Notes: generated from the letters alone by a model not told the origin. 63,916 nucleotides of DNA from Clostridia bacterium (GCA_017467965.1 JAFUJZ010000025.1:1-63916), one strand, 5' to 3'. Shown: positions 9,363 to 17,933, counted from the stretch's first letter. Made by a program: numbers and translations.

Positions 9363-10261
9363 TGTTTTCTCTCCTTTTTTTCAGACATAGGTATCTGTGC
9401 TAAAATTATTGCTGCAAACATAATCACACAGCCTGTTATTTGCCTTGAGTTCATACTCTGATTAAGTATGCGCCAGCCTGCAATTACACTGACACACGCC
9501 TCAAGGCTCATAATAAGTGATGCAACAGTAGGATTCAAATCCTTTTGCGCCACTATCTGCAAAGTATATGCAACACCGCTGGACAAAATACCCGCATAAA
9601 GTATTGCAATCCATGCGTTAGGTGCAAGTGAGCATTGTATGTCATTTACCGCAAAGCCGCATGCAAGACTTATTATACCTGTGGTTGCGAATTCGATACA
9701 CGCAAGCTTTACGCCGTCAACCACGGGCGAATACTTGTCCACTAAAAGTATCTGCACGGTAAAAACAAGCGCACATATAAACACCAATACATCGGCGCTT
9801 TCAACCCTAAAGCCCACACCCTTGGGTATGCAGAGGATATAAAGCCCCACTGTTGCAAGAGCTGCCGCCGCCCATGCAAGAGGCGAGCATTTTCTTTTGA
9901 CAAATATACCTGCAATGGGTACAAGTACTATGTAAAACGCCGTTATAAAGCCTGCCTTGCCGGCGTCAACGCCTGCCGCAATACCAAATTGTTGGAAATT
10001 TGTTGCCAAGCACAGCGCAATACCGCAAAGCACACCGCCAATAAGTAAATTTTTGTTACTCCATTTGCATGCCGCCTGACCTTTTTGTCTATCACGGATA
10101 AATATGAAAGGTAACAGCACCAACGCACCAATTATACTGCGTATTCCGTTAAAAGCAAAAGGGCTCCAGTAATCCATGCCCACATCCTGAGCAACAAAGG
10201 CAACGCCCCATATAATTGCTGTAATCAGAAGCAGAAAAGAACTTCTTATTTGTTTGTTCAT
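9359..10261 (-). CDS. EamA/DMT-family membrane transporter
   Basis: 300 residues from the ATG at 10261, preceded by AAAGAGG; the frame extends upstream to 10429, but that part is antisense to the preceding gene's end and lacks a ribosome site. About ten hydrophobic segments arranged as two EamA repeats (AIIWGVAFVAQDVGMDYWSP in the first; NPTVASLIMSLEACVSVIAG in the second). Family members export or import small metabolites. The substrate cannot be told from sequence; coupling to the GH51 gene hints at a sugar or sugar-derived compound, but that is inference only. Confidence 0.85.
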   Translation of the reverse strand: MNKQIRSSFLLLITAIIWGVAFVAQDVGMDYWSPFAFNGIRSIIGALVLLPFIFIRDRQKGQAACKWSNKNLLIGGVLCGIALCLATNFQQFGIAAGVDAGKAGFITAFYIVLVPIAGIFVKRKCSPLAWAAAALATVGLYILCIPKGVGFRVESADVLVFICALVFTVQILLVDKYSPVVDGVKLACIEFATTGIISLACGFAVNDIQCSLAPNAWIAILYAGILSSGVAYTLQIVAQKDLNPTVASLIMSLEACVSVIAGWRILNQSMNSRQITGCVIMFAAIILAQIPMSEKKERKQ

Positions 10262-10286
10262 GATTAAACCTCTTTCCAAAACAAAC

Positions 10287-10306
10287 GGGCGACCTGCAGG
10301 TCGCCC
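10287..10306. repeat. 20-nt perfect palindrome of the GGGCG...CGCCC type
   Basis: GGGCGACCTG followed by its exact complement, between the cytidylyltransferase gene and the transporter gene. Similar GGGCG palindromes occur at 30544-30562 and 61415-61437, always intergenic, which suggests a small dispersed repeat family. It could serve as a processing site; no T-run follows on the minus strand. Confidence 0.6.
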
Positions 10307-10322
10307 CCAGACTGTAAAAAAC

Positions 10323-11102
10323 TTATTTTTCCCATACGTTCCACGGAGCCTTGCCGCTATTCCACATAGCCTCCAATGCTTCGTGTTCCTTCTTTGAATC
10401 CATTGGCTTCCAGAAGCCGTTATGAACATATGCCTTAAGCTGACCTTCTTCGGAAAGCTTTGTAAGTGTTTTTTCCTCCAAAACGGTTTCGTCTCCGTCT
10501 ATGTAATCAAAAACCTCGGGATTAAAGACCATGTAGCCGCCATTGATACGTGCCGCATCATATGCCGCTTTTTCGCGGAAGGAATAAATAGAACTTTCGT
10601 TATCAATACCCAATATGCCAAACCTTTGTTCCATTGTAACAGCACTGATTGTGGCAATTTTGCCGTGACTTTCGTGAAAAGCCTTAAGCTTTGTTATGTC
10701 GATATCACAAAGTCCGTCACCGTAAGTGAGCATAAAGGGTTCATCGCCAACGTATTTTTGAATTCTCTTAACCCTTCCGCCCGTCATGGTATCATAGCCT
10801 GTATCAATAACAGTTACCTTCCACGGCTCAGCAGTCTGATTGTGCACAACCACCTTATTACCCTGCGTAAAATCAAAGGTTACATCGCTTGTATGCAAAA
10901 AATAGTCTGCAAACCATTCCTTTATAACATGCTGTTTGTAGCCTGCACAGATAATAAAATCATTGAACCCGTAATGGGAATATGTTTTCATAATATGCCA
11001 GAGTATGGGCATTCCGCCGATTTCAACCATAGGCTTGGGACGGAAAATACTCTCTTCGCTTATACGGGTGCCGAAGCCCCCTGCAAGTATTACAACTTTC
11101 AT
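10323..11102 (-). CDS. rfbF: glucose-1-phosphate cytidylyltransferase
   Basis: 259 residues. Nucleotidyltransferase fold with the glycine-rich start MKVVILAGGFGTRISEES and RPKPMVEIGG, the YGDGLCDID metal-binding segment near residue 130, and a C-terminal GFWKPMDSKKE followed by APWNVWEK, which are characteristic of RfbF/AscA-type enzymes making CDP-glucose from CTP and glucose-1-phosphate. CDP-glucose normally feeds 3,6-dideoxyhexose synthesis, but no CDP-glucose dehydratase (rfbG) or other sugar gene is in the window, so the gene is isolated here. Strong own promoter; the ribosome site AAAGGAG precedes the ATG. Confidence 0.9.
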   Translation of the reverse strand: MKVVILAGGFGTRISEESIFRPKPMVEIGGMPILWHIMKTYSHYGFNDFIICAGYKQHVIKEWFADYFLHTSDVTFDFTQGNKVVVHNQTAEPWKVTVIDTGYDTMTGGRVKRIQKYVGDEPFMLTYGDGLCDIDITKLKAFHESHGKIATISAVTMEQRFGILGIDNESSIYSFREKAAYDAARINGGYMVFNPEVFDYIDGDETVLEEKTLTKLSEEGQLKAYVHNGFWKPMDSKKEHEALEAMWNSGKAPWNVWEK

Positions 11103-11141
11103 TGCTTTACTCCTTTAATATGCTATAAATATCTATTTTAA

Positions 11142-11170
11142 ATTATAGCATCTGTCATATATAATGTCAA
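11142..11170 (-). promoter_or_regulatory. sigma-A promoter of rfbF
   Basis: TTGACA (11170-11165), 17 bp, TATAAT (11147-11142) on the minus strand: perfect consensus. Confidence 0.85.
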
Positions 11171-11221
11171 ACAAAAAAGGTTAGCCGCCAAAGGGGCGGG
11201 GGATTCGTGTTCAAATATACT

Positions 11222-11259
11222 AAATCAAAAAGGACATCCAATGGATGTCCTTTTTGATT
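11222..11259. terminator. terminator downstream of tRNA-Arg
   Basis: Inverted repeat with arms 11222-11239 and 11243-11260 (core GGACATCC/GGATGTCC) and a 3-nt loop, with T- and A-runs on both sides. On the minus strand it begins right at the CCA end of the tRNA. Confidence 0.85.
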
Positions 11260-11336
11260 TGGCGTGCTTGGAGGGATTCGAACCCCCGACCCTTTGGTTC
11301 GTAGCCAAATACTCTATCCAACTGAGCTACAAGCAC
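11260..11336 (-). tRNA. tRNA-Arg (anticodon ACG)
   Basis: 77 nt on the minus strand. The acceptor stem GTGCTTG/CAAGCAC, D arm GCTC...GAGT, anticodon stem TTTGG/CCAAA with loop CTACGAA (anticodon ACG), T arm GGGGG-TTCGAAT-CCCTC and an encoded CCA are all present. The A34 would be edited to inosine to read CGU, CGC and CGA. Confidence 0.97.
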
Positions 11337-11365
11337 AAAATATTTGTTTTTCAAACGCAAGGGTT

Positions 11366-11394
11366 ATATTAACATACTTTTTTTGAAAATGCAA
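11366..11394 (-). promoter_or_regulatory. promoter of tRNA-Arg
   Basis: TTGCAT (11394-11389), 17 bp, TAATAT (11371-11366) on the minus strand, about 30 bases ahead of the mature 5' end. Confidence 0.55.
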
Positions 11395-11467
11395 CTACTT
11401 TTTTAAAAAAATTTTAAATTTTTTATATTTATATAGTTTTATGCCGTCTTCTCCACTAATTAAAACC

Positions 11468-11496
11468 TTTACAGAAAATTTTTTATGTGATACAAT
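11468..11496 (+). promoter_or_regulatory. promoter of the dnaD-like operon
   Basis: TTTACA (11468-11473), 17 bp, TACAAT (11491-11496). It is followed by a second AT-rich TATAAT-like stretch near 11512 and the GGAGG ribosome site. Confidence 0.65.
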
Positions 11497-11536
11497 TATG
11501 CTATATAATTGTCACTTTTTTCAGGAGGCGCTAATT

Positions 11537-12535
11537 ATGGCTAAAATCGAAATCTCCAACCCGATAGTTCCTATCGAGCTTAATTTTATCAATAAATATC
11601 TTCCGCAGGCTAATCCAACCCATGTTATGGTATATATTTATGCTTTGGGGCTTTGTTATTCAAACAAGCCTTCTGACAACGCATCTATTGCTGAAGCGTT
11701 GGATATTTTGGAGTCCGACGTTATCAAAGCGTGGAAATACTGGGTAAAAACAGGGCTTATTGCACTGGGTGAAGACGGCACGGTTACTTTCCTGTCAACC
11801 CATTGTGAACCTGTAGGTGAAAAGGATTCTCCCAAGCCTCAGGCAAAAGAGACACCAAAGACAGAACAGCCCGCCACAACCCGCCGTGATATTTCCATGC
11901 GTGAAATCACCGCAAAAATGGAAATAGACAAGTCACTGTCCGACACACTTAAAATGGCACAGCTTATTTGGGGCAAGCCTCTTACTCAAAGCGAAATCAA
12001 GGCTCTCTATTCGTTCCTTGAGTGGTATTCGTTCTCTTACGAGGTGCTTTTGATGCTTATTGAATACTGCGCTGCAGAGGAAAAAACAAAAAATATTAAA
12101 TATATGGAAGCTGTTGCAGATGCTTGGGCAAACGACGGTATTACAACCGTAACCATGGCGGAAAAGGTTATAAAGCGCAAGGAAAAGGAAAGAAGCATGC
12201 TCAAAAAATGCTCACAGATTTTCGGTCTCGGCAGAGCTTTTTCCGAGCGTGAGGTTGAATATATTTCTGACTGGACGAACAACCTTGGTATGAGTGAAGC
12301 CATGATAAAAGAAGCTTACGCAAGGACAACCCTTAACACAGGCAAGTTAAGTTTTCAGTATATGAATAAAATTCTTATTTCGTGGGCAAAGGACGGCATC
12401 AAGACTGTTGCCGCTTTGAAGGAAGCAGACAGCGCACGCAAGGGCGCAAAGCCCTCTGCCACTCAGCAAGACCCGCATTATGACTTTGACGATATTGAAC
12501 GTCTTGCTCTTGAACGCCGCATGAAGAAAAACTGA
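11537..12535 (+). CDS. DnaD-domain replication/primosome protein
   Basis: 333 residues from the ATG behind CAGGAGG; the frame open from 11441 has no ribosome site. An N-terminal winged-helix part (about residues 10-95, WKYWVKTGLIAL) is followed by a variable linker and two DnaD/DnaB2-type helical domains (about 125-205, with LTQSEIKALYSFLEWYSF, and about 215-300, with GMSEAMIKEAYARTT and YMNKILISWAKDGI). In Firmicutes such proteins act with DnaB and the DnaI helicase loader at the origin or at stalled forks. The helicase-loader gene follows 17 bases later, which supports that role. Confidence 0.85.
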   Translation: MAKIEISNPIVPIELNFINKYLPQANPTHVMVYIYALGLCYSNKPSDNASIAEALDILESDVIKAWKYWVKTGLIALGEDGTVTFLSTHCEPVGEKDSPKPQAKETPKTEQPATTRRDISMREITAKMEIDKSLSDTLKMAQLIWGKPLTQSEIKALYSFLEWYSFSYEVLLMLIEYCAAEEKTKNIKYMEAVADAWANDGITTVTMAEKVIKRKEKERSMLKKCSQIFGLGRAFSEREVEYISDWTNNLGMSEAMIKEAYARTTLNTGKLSFQYMNKILISWAKDGIKTVAALKEADSARKGAKPSATQQDPHYDFDDIERLALERRMKKN

Positions 12536-12552
12536 TTAAAGGGAGAAAAAAC

Positions 12553-13527
12553 ATGTTTTATCAAAACGCTGTTGATGTGATAGACAAGCGCCGCGAAGAC
12601 CGCGCCGCACTTATAAATCAGAGAAAAAATGAAATTTACAGTCGCATTCCTCGTATAGCAGAGCTCGAAAACAGATTGTCTGCTACAGGCATGATGCTTC
12701 TTACCCGCGTAGCAGAGGAAGCCACGTCTCCACAGGAGGCTGTCAGCCGCATAATGGCAGAGAACCGTGAATATACAGAAGAAATCGCAAGACTTCTCAC
12801 TGAGAACGGTTACAGCACAGATTATCTTAATCCTCCTTATGTATGTCCGCTTTGCCGCGACACGGGCTATGTAGATTCAAAGCTTTGTAGCTGCCTCAAG
12901 TCCGAAATTACAAACAAAGCCCTCAAAGAAGCTAATCTTACGCGTCACATGGCAGGACAAACCTTCGATAAGTTTGACCTTTCGTATTATGACAACTCCA
13001 TAAAAAACAGTCAGGGTATAGGTGCAAGAGAAAACGCCTCCATAATACTCCGCTCTGCAAAAAAGTTTGTTGAAGACTTTGATTTATCTGATACAAATCT
13101 GCTTTTTTACGGTGCAAGCGGTCTTGGAAAAACGTTTTTATCCTCAGCCATTGCAACGGAGCTGATTTCCCGCGGAAAAGACGTTTTATACATAAGCGCA
13201 AACTCTCTTTTCCCTATGCTTGAAAACCTTCATTTCGGCAGAGGCGATGAAAAAAGCAGCTACATTGCCGAAAAGGCACTTGATTCAGACCTTCTTATCT
13301 TAGACGATTTGGGTGCTGAGTTTATGACCCAGTTTACCGTGTCTGAGCTTTTCAGGATTATGAACCAGAGGCTTTTAACAGGCAAAAAAATGGTATTCTC
13401 CACTAACCTCAATCTCTCCGAGATTAAATCAAGCTATTCAGAGAGGATTGTATCTCGGCTTATCGGGAACTTTGACCCTATTCTCTTTTTCGGAGAGGAT
13501 ATCCGCAAGCAAAAAACATTTGAATGA
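12553..13527 (+). CDS. DnaC/DnaI-type replicative helicase loader
   Basis: 324 residues. The N-terminal helical region is followed by a zinc-ribbon-like CPLC...LCSC motif (about residues 97-115) and a C-terminal AAA+ domain with the P-loop GASGLGKT at about 187-194, Walker B LLILDDLGAE near 250 and an ISANSLF sensor-like segment. It loads the hexameric helicase on DNA with ATP. It is paired with the DnaD-like gene, as in many clostridia. The stop codon overlaps an ATG of the next frame. Confidence 0.9.
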   Translation: MFYQNAVDVIDKRREDRAALINQRKNEIYSRIPRIAELENRLSATGMMLLTRVAEEATSPQEAVSRIMAENREYTEEIARLLTENGYSTDYLNPPYVCPLCRDTGYVDSKLCSCLKSEITNKALKEANLTRHMAGQTFDKFDLSYYDNSIKNSQGIGARENASIILRSAKKFVEDFDLSDTNLLFYGASGLGKTFLSSAIATELISRGKDVLYISANSLFPMLENLHFGRGDEKSSYIAEKALDSDLLILDDLGAEFMTQFTVSELFRIMNQRLLTGKKMVFSTNLNLSEIKSSYSERIVSRLIGNFDPILFFGEDIRKQKTFE

Positions 13528-13535
13528 GGTGCGTT

Positions 13536-13838
13536 ATGACTTACAAAGATCTTATTGAAAAACATATTGACGAGCTTGGCAAGATTTTGATTGCTTTTGA
13601 ATTGAAATCTCCCGCCGCAATCAGAATGCTCGCAGACGAAAAGAAGGCACTTACTTTAAAATACGACATTGATGACCCTGCGGGGTATGATATGTATGTC
13701 CCCGCTTGCTACAACGCTCTTGCGGTTATCCGCTCGGCTATTGAGCAGGACAAGCCCAACAGCCAGCTTATAAGCTACGTAAAAGACGCAAAGGATGAGC
13801 TTACGGCAATATATGAGTATATGTGTGAGGAAGCTTAA
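13536..13838 (+). CDS. small hypothetical protein after the helicase loader
   Basis: 100 residues from the ATG at 13536, which has GAGGTG five bases upstream; an ATG at 13524 overlaps the loader's stop but has no ribosome site. It is a soluble, mostly helical protein (MTYKDLIEKHIDELGKIL) with no recognised motif, signal peptide or membrane segment. It is spaced within a few bases of both neighbours and so is part of the operon. No function is proposed. Confidence 0.75.
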   Translation: MTYKDLIEKHIDELGKILIAFELKSPAAIRMLADEKKALTLKYDIDDPAGYDMYVPACYNALAVIRSAIEQDKPNSQLISYVKDAKDELTAIYEYMCEEA

Positions 13839-13849
13839 GGAGGCTTTAT

Positions 13850-15925
13850 ATGTTAGTTATTGCACTTGTGCTTATGGCACTGAGCCTTATTTTTGCAAAC
13901 AAAGTAAAAAGACGCCTCGGCTTATGGGCTCCTGCGTGTCTTTTTCTGATTGTATGTTTTCTGTGTGAATTTTTATGCTTTAATTTTGAATCGATTCGCA
14001 GTCGCACCTATGACAGTGTAGACAATTTTTCCATAACAAGCACTGCGGCGGTTGCATCAAACGGCAGGTATATATTCGATTCACCAACGGATTTTATCGA
14101 AATAAGTGACCTCGACTGCGAGGTTGACAATATTCATATTTCTACCGATAATGCGTATCATACGCTCAGAATTTTAGCAATCGATGATGCTAACTCAAAC
14201 TGGTATGTGGCAGGCACATGCCCCGTATCCGGCACAGCAAAATCCACAGCATTTATTCCGACACATTTTTCGGGCAATGTTCACCGCATACGCATATCTA
14301 TCCCAGATATAGAAAAGGAAACTATTGCACTCTCCGACATAGGACTTAATGTTCCCAAGAGTATTCATTTTAGTGCATTGCGTGTGCTTATCTGTTTTGT
14401 TCTTTTATCCTTTATCTACTATTTTATAATACTTAAGGATTTTTGGCAGATTATTTACAACCCCAAAAGTAACAAGCAGAACACCGTGACAGTTGCTGTA
14501 GCCTTTGCGTTGGCAGCGTTGTTTCTACTTATTCCTTTTACAAACCTGAGCTTTGTGGTGCCCAAATGGAAGCACCACAATCAATATAACGAACTTGCCC
14601 AGGCTTTTTTGGACGGACAGTTACATCTTGAAAAGGAAGCCCCCCAAGAGCTTATTGATATGGAAAATCCCTACGACAGAGCCGAAAGGGCACGCGTTCT
14701 GACAAAAGCAGGTATCCCTTCCGGAGACCAGCCTTGGGACATTGCTTATTACGAAGGAAAGTATTACGTTTATTTCGGAGTTCTGCCGGCACTTATTTTC
14801 TATTTACCATTTAATGCGCTAGGCATTCCGTTCCCCAATTTTTTGGGGGTAGTCGCCTTTTCATGGGTGTTGATTGCCGCGATTTTCCTTTTGTACCGTG
14901 AATTTATCAAGCATTACAAAAAGGAAGTCCCGTATCTTTTATACCTCTTGTTGGCAGTTGCTACGGCATTTTCTGGTGGCGTCGTTTATATGATAAAACG
15001 CCCGGACTTTTACAGCATACCTATAATGGGGGCACTGGCGTTTACGGTTATGGGCTTTTATTTCTGGCTAAGTGCCAAGGGTGAAAATGGTGTTCTCAAG
15101 CCTTCAAAGCTGATGATAGGTTCAATCTTTATGGCATCTGTTATCGCCCTTCGTCCCAACCTCATTTTCTTCTCCTGTGCGGCTTTTGTGATTTTCTGGA
15201 ACAGCGTGTTCCGTGACCGTGAGCTTTTGAGTATTAATTCCCGCATTACGGACAAAAGGTTCCAAGGTGTTAAAAACACTCTTTATTTCTGTATGCCTTA
15301 CCTTATCATAGGCGGACTTGTGATGATGTATAACGCGGCGCGTTTCTCCTCACCTTTTGACTTTGGTGCAGGCTACAATCTTACTGTATCCGATATGACT
15401 CTTCGCGGGTTTGAAATGGACCGCTTCGGACTCGGTATATTTGAATACCTTTTCCGTCCCCCGACAATAACGTCGGAATTTCCGTTCCTTTCACCCTCCA
15501 CACCTAAAACAGCCTATATCGGCTACACCAGCCGTGAAAACATGTACGGCGGTATTTTTGCCACTCATGCTATATTGCTGGCACTTTTCGGCATATATAA
15601 AATCCGCAAGGAAAAACCTTTTAAATTTGCAGTGTTCCTTATTGTGACCGCATTTATGGTTTGTCTTGTGGATATTCAGGCAGGTGGCATTTATCCCAGA
15701 TATACTTCTGACTTTGCAATTTTCTTTGTAATGGCAGCTGTATTGGTATTGTTCCTCATCTATGAAGAGCATACCCGGTTCACAGGCAAATTTGTGGCAG
15801 TGTGCCTTTTGTGCATGATTTTCTATGATATATTGCTCATCGTCGGAAGCGGCGCGGCAACAACCGCAGATTTACGTGAAAACCTTTATTCCACTGTTTT
15901 TTCTGAATTAGTATTTTTCTTATAA
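13850..15925 (+). CDS. large polytopic membrane protein, GT-C glycosyltransferase-like
   Basis: 691 residues, with an N-terminal membrane segment, an extracytoplasmic beta-rich domain (about residues 40-175, with paired cysteine-containing segments), then about ten membrane segments. The conserved stretch around residues 240-330 (HHNQYNELAQAFLDGQL, then AYYEGKYYVYFGVLPAL) recurs in clostridial membrane proteins annotated as family-39-like glycosyltransferases. It may transfer sugar from a lipid-linked donor, but the acidic catalytic residues of GT-C enzymes could not be pinned down. It lies 11 bases after the preceding gene, with GGAGG before the ATG; a terminator follows. Confidence 0.7.
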   Translation: MLVIALVLMALSLIFANKVKRRLGLWAPACLFLIVCFLCEFLCFNFESIRSRTYDSVDNFSITSTAAVASNGRYIFDSPTDFIEISDLDCEVDNIHISTDNAYHTLRILAIDDANSNWYVAGTCPVSGTAKSTAFIPTHFSGNVHRIRISIPDIEKETIALSDIGLNVPKSIHFSALRVLICFVLLSFIYYFIILKDFWQIIYNPKSNKQNTVTVAVAFALAALFLLIPFTNLSFVVPKWKHHNQYNELAQAFLDGQLHLEKEAPQELIDMENPYDRAERARVLTKAGIPSGDQPWDIAYYEGKYYVYFGVLPALIFYLPFNALGIPFPNFLGVVAFSWVLIAAIFLLYREFIKHYKKEVPYLLYLLLAVATAFSGGVVYMIKRPDFYSIPIMGALAFTVMGFYFWLSAKGENGVLKPSKLMIGSIFMASVIALRPNLIFFSCAAFVIFWNSVFRDRELLSINSRITDKRFQGVKNTLYFCMPYLIIGGLVMMYNAARFSSPFDFGAGYNLTVSDMTLRGFEMDRFGLGIFEYLFRPPTITSEFPFLSPSTPKTAYIGYTSRENMYGGIFATHAILLALFGIYKIRKEKPFKFAVFLIVTAFMVCLVDIQAGGIYPRYTSDFAIFFVMAAVLVLFLIYEEHTRFTGKFVAVCLLCMIFYDILLIVGSGAATTADLRENLYSTVFSELVFFL

Positions 15926-15929
15926 GCAA

Positions 15930-15974
15930 TTTTCCCATTGTCAAGCCACTTTTTGCCAATGGGAAAAATTTTTT
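15930..15974 (+). terminator. terminator of the dnaD-like operon
   Basis: TTTTCCCATTG (15930-15940) pairs with CAATGGGAAAA (15957-15967), followed by a T-run at 15969-15974. Confidence 0.85.
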
Positions 15975-16001
15975 GAAAAAAATTAAAAATCAATGCAACT
16001 T

Positions 16002-16190
16002 TTCGGCTATCTCAAAAGTATTATAGGTGTAAGGCCTTTGAGCCTTACCCATAACGCAGGGAATTTTGGGCAACATGCAGCCCTCAACGGTGTAGCCGAA
16101 AGGCATGCTTTCTGCACAGTTGTTCCATTGCGGTTGTCCTCACGGGTTCTGCCCTCCTCCAACGCGGAACCCTAAAGGATAACCTTCCCT
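16002..16190 (+). ncRNA. candidate structured RNA or leader upstream of the secreted repeat protein
   Basis: This 300-base gap has no gene but a dense set of helices. The closing stem is TTCGGCTA (16002-16009) with TAGCCGAA (16093-16100). Inside it lie a long hairpin GTAAGGC/GCCTTAC (16029-16048, extended to 16021-16054) and GGGC/GCCC (16068-16083). Behind it come GAAAG/CTTTC (16098-16112), a stem GGGTTC/GAACCC (16144-16172), and GCGGTTG (16130-16136), which can pair into that stem's loop with CAACGC (16160-16165), giving a pseudoknot. It ends about 36 bases before the next start codon. Its size and pseudoknot resemble large clostridial RNAs of unknown role (for example raiA-type), but identity is untested. 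Confidence 0.5.
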
Positions 16191-16225
16191 TTTACATAGA
16201 TTTAAGAAAGAAAGGATTTAAAATT

Positions 16226-17536
16226 ATGAATATTTTGAAAAAAGGTACGGTTTTTGCTCTTTGCGCAACAACACTTTTATCCACTACAGCTTTTGCCAAG
16301 GAAGCAGTTCTCCCTGTAAGAGAAACTCTCGAAGAAAAAGGCTATGAGGTTAATTGGGTACAGGAAACAAAAACAGTTGTTATCAGCGACGGTGGTTTCG
16401 TTGTTGAAGAAGCTGTAGGCGATACTATCTCTCTTAACTACGATACTACATACGCACATGAAAGCTTCTTTACAAATATTGACGAACAGAGAAAGGCTTA
16501 CGAGGAATATTCCACAAAGGCCACAGTTAAAGAACTCGGCGAAGGCTATTTCCTTGCTGATACAGAAAAACTTGGCGAAGTAATGTTCCGCTACGACGAC
16601 AAAACTCATTTCCACCATGAAACGAACCGTATGCTTTACAAGGCAAATGACCTTGCAGTAGGCAGTTCACTCAAGGTTTACTTTGACCAGGCAATGACAG
16701 CATCTATTCCTCCCCAGGTTTATGCAATTGAGGTGGTATTCTTGAACAGTGAAGGAAAGCTTGCAGTAAACGAAAACTCTCAGGTATTCACAGTTACTGA
16801 AAAAGGCGAAGGCTACATCCTTGCAACAAACGAAAAAATGGGCGAAGTTATGTTCAAGGTTGATGAAAACACATCTTTCCGTCACGAAATGAACCGCAGA
16901 CTTTACCGTCTTGAAGATGTTGAAGTTGGCTCTAACCTTCAGATTACTTTTGCTGACGCTATGACAGCTTCGATCCCTCCTCAGGTTTATGCGTCTGACA
17001 TTGTTTTTGTTGCATCCGCTGAATCTTCCGAGAAGCTTACAACAAAGGCTACAGTAACAGAAATTGGTGACGATTACATCTTGGCTGAAAGTGAAAAGCT
17101 TGGCGAAGTAAAATTCATGGTTGACGAAAACACTCTCATCCGCAGCGAAAAGAACAAAATGCTTTATATGCTCTCTGATGTTATAGTAGGCTTGGAGGTT
17201 ACAGTTTTCTATGCTGATGCTATGACAATGAGCCTTCCTCCTCAGGTTTACGCATATGAGGTTGTTCTTCCCGCAGTTGTTGACGCACCGCTGGGAGAAC
17301 TGACAACAGCAGGCAAGATTACAGAAATTGGCGAAGGTTATTTTGTTATAGAAGGCGAAAACGGTGAAGTTCGGTTTAACGTAAGCGATGAAACTTTCTA
17401 TCACCACACAATGAACCGTATGCTCTATGTTTTTGAAAGCCTCGAGGTTGGTATGGAAGTTGAAGTAAAGCATCTTGATGCTGCAACATTCTCCCTTCCT
17501 CCTCAGATGAGTGCAATCGAAGTTATTATTAAATAA
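16226..17536 (+). CDS. secreted protein: stalk-like domain plus four OB-like repeats
   Basis: 436 residues. Signal peptide (residues 1-24, cleaved near AFA-K). Then a short copper-amine-oxidase-N-terminal/stalk-like segment (LPVRETLEEKGYEVNWVQETK, about 28-55), and four repeats of 75-88 residues starting near 90, 178, 268 and 355. Each repeat has GEV-F-V, a T-F-HE-NR-LY stretch, then an AMT-S-PPQ-A-EV ending. Similar PPQ-type beta repeats occur in clostridial cell-surface proteins; ligand unknown. Ribosome site AAAGGA. It is a single gene with strong terminators behind it and a possible structured leader in front. Possibly a highly expressed extracellular protein. Confidence 0.75.
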   Translation: MNILKKGTVFALCATTLLSTTAFAKEAVLPVRETLEEKGYEVNWVQETKTVVISDGGFVVEEAVGDTISLNYDTTYAHESFFTNIDEQRKAYEEYSTKATVKELGEGYFLADTEKLGEVMFRYDDKTHFHHETNRMLYKANDLAVGSSLKVYFDQAMTASIPPQVYAIEVVFLNSEGKLAVNENSQVFTVTEKGEGYILATNEKMGEVMFKVDENTSFRHEMNRRLYRLEDVEVGSNLQITFADAMTASIPPQVYASDIVFVASAESSEKLTTKATVTEIGDDYILAESEKLGEVKFMVDENTLIRSEKNKMLYMLSDVIVGLEVTVFYADAMTMSLPPQVYAYEVVLPAVVDAPLGELTTAGKITEIGEGYFVIEGENGEVRFNVSDETFYHHTMNRMLYVFESLEVGMEVEVKHLDAATFSLPPQMSAIEVIIK

Positions 17537-17559
17537 GCACACACGTAAAACACATATAC

Positions 17560-17596
17560 GAAAAGGGCTATCTCTCGAAAGAGGATAGCCCTTTTC
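17560..17596. terminator. terminator of the secreted repeat protein gene
   Basis: GAAAAGGGCTATC...GATAGCCCTTTTC hairpin with a GAAA-type loop and T-run on the plus strand; one unpaired base near the loop. Confidence 0.85.
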
Positions 17597-17647
17597 ATTA
17601 AAAGACGAAGAGGACTATCAATTGATAGTCCTCTTCGTCTTTTAATG
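17596..17647. repeat. 52-nt perfect palindrome, second terminator-like hairpin
   Basis: Bases 17596-17621 are exactly complementary to 17622-17647, centred on TCAA/TTGA, with GACGAAGAGGACTATC as arm core. It abuts the preceding hairpin. It lies between two convergent genes and ends in T-rich sequence on both strands, so it may be a second, bidirectional terminator. Confidence 0.85.
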
Positions 17648-17702
17648 TTGCCGCTGAAAACGGATTGATTTTTTACGCATTATGCGCAAAAGGCAACCGT
17701 TT

Positions 17703-17933
17703 TTAGTGAGCAGCCTTCCATTCCTTAGCCTTAGCTTCAGACATTCTTGTAATCTTTTCTGTAGGATAGATGGATTCTGCACCGCCGTTAGTATAAAGGA
17801 AATACTTACCTGTGGGTGTTACATAAAGAATTTCTTCATAACCTGTAGCGTCACCGAATTCACCGCTTGTGTAGCTTGCTACTACTTCAGCTGTTTCTGT
17901 GTCGTACTCAACCTTACAAATAATCTGCTTCAT
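17703..17933 (-). CDS. small hypothetical protein
   Basis: 76 residues, no signal peptide and no membrane segment. The first part (MKQIICKVEYDTETAEVVASY) is beta-like and is followed by GYEEILYVTPTGKYFLYTNGG, then a helical tail. The ribosome site AAAGGATGA lies 10 bases before the ATG. It is a monocistronic unit between two terminators and the ferredoxin gene's divergent promoter. It resembles short lineage-specific proteins seen in gut clostridia, but no function is known to me. Confidence 0.7.
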   Translation of the reverse strand: MKQIICKVEYDTETAEVVASYTSGEFGDATGYEEILYVTPTGKYFLYTNGGAESIYPTEKITRMSEAKAKEWKAAH

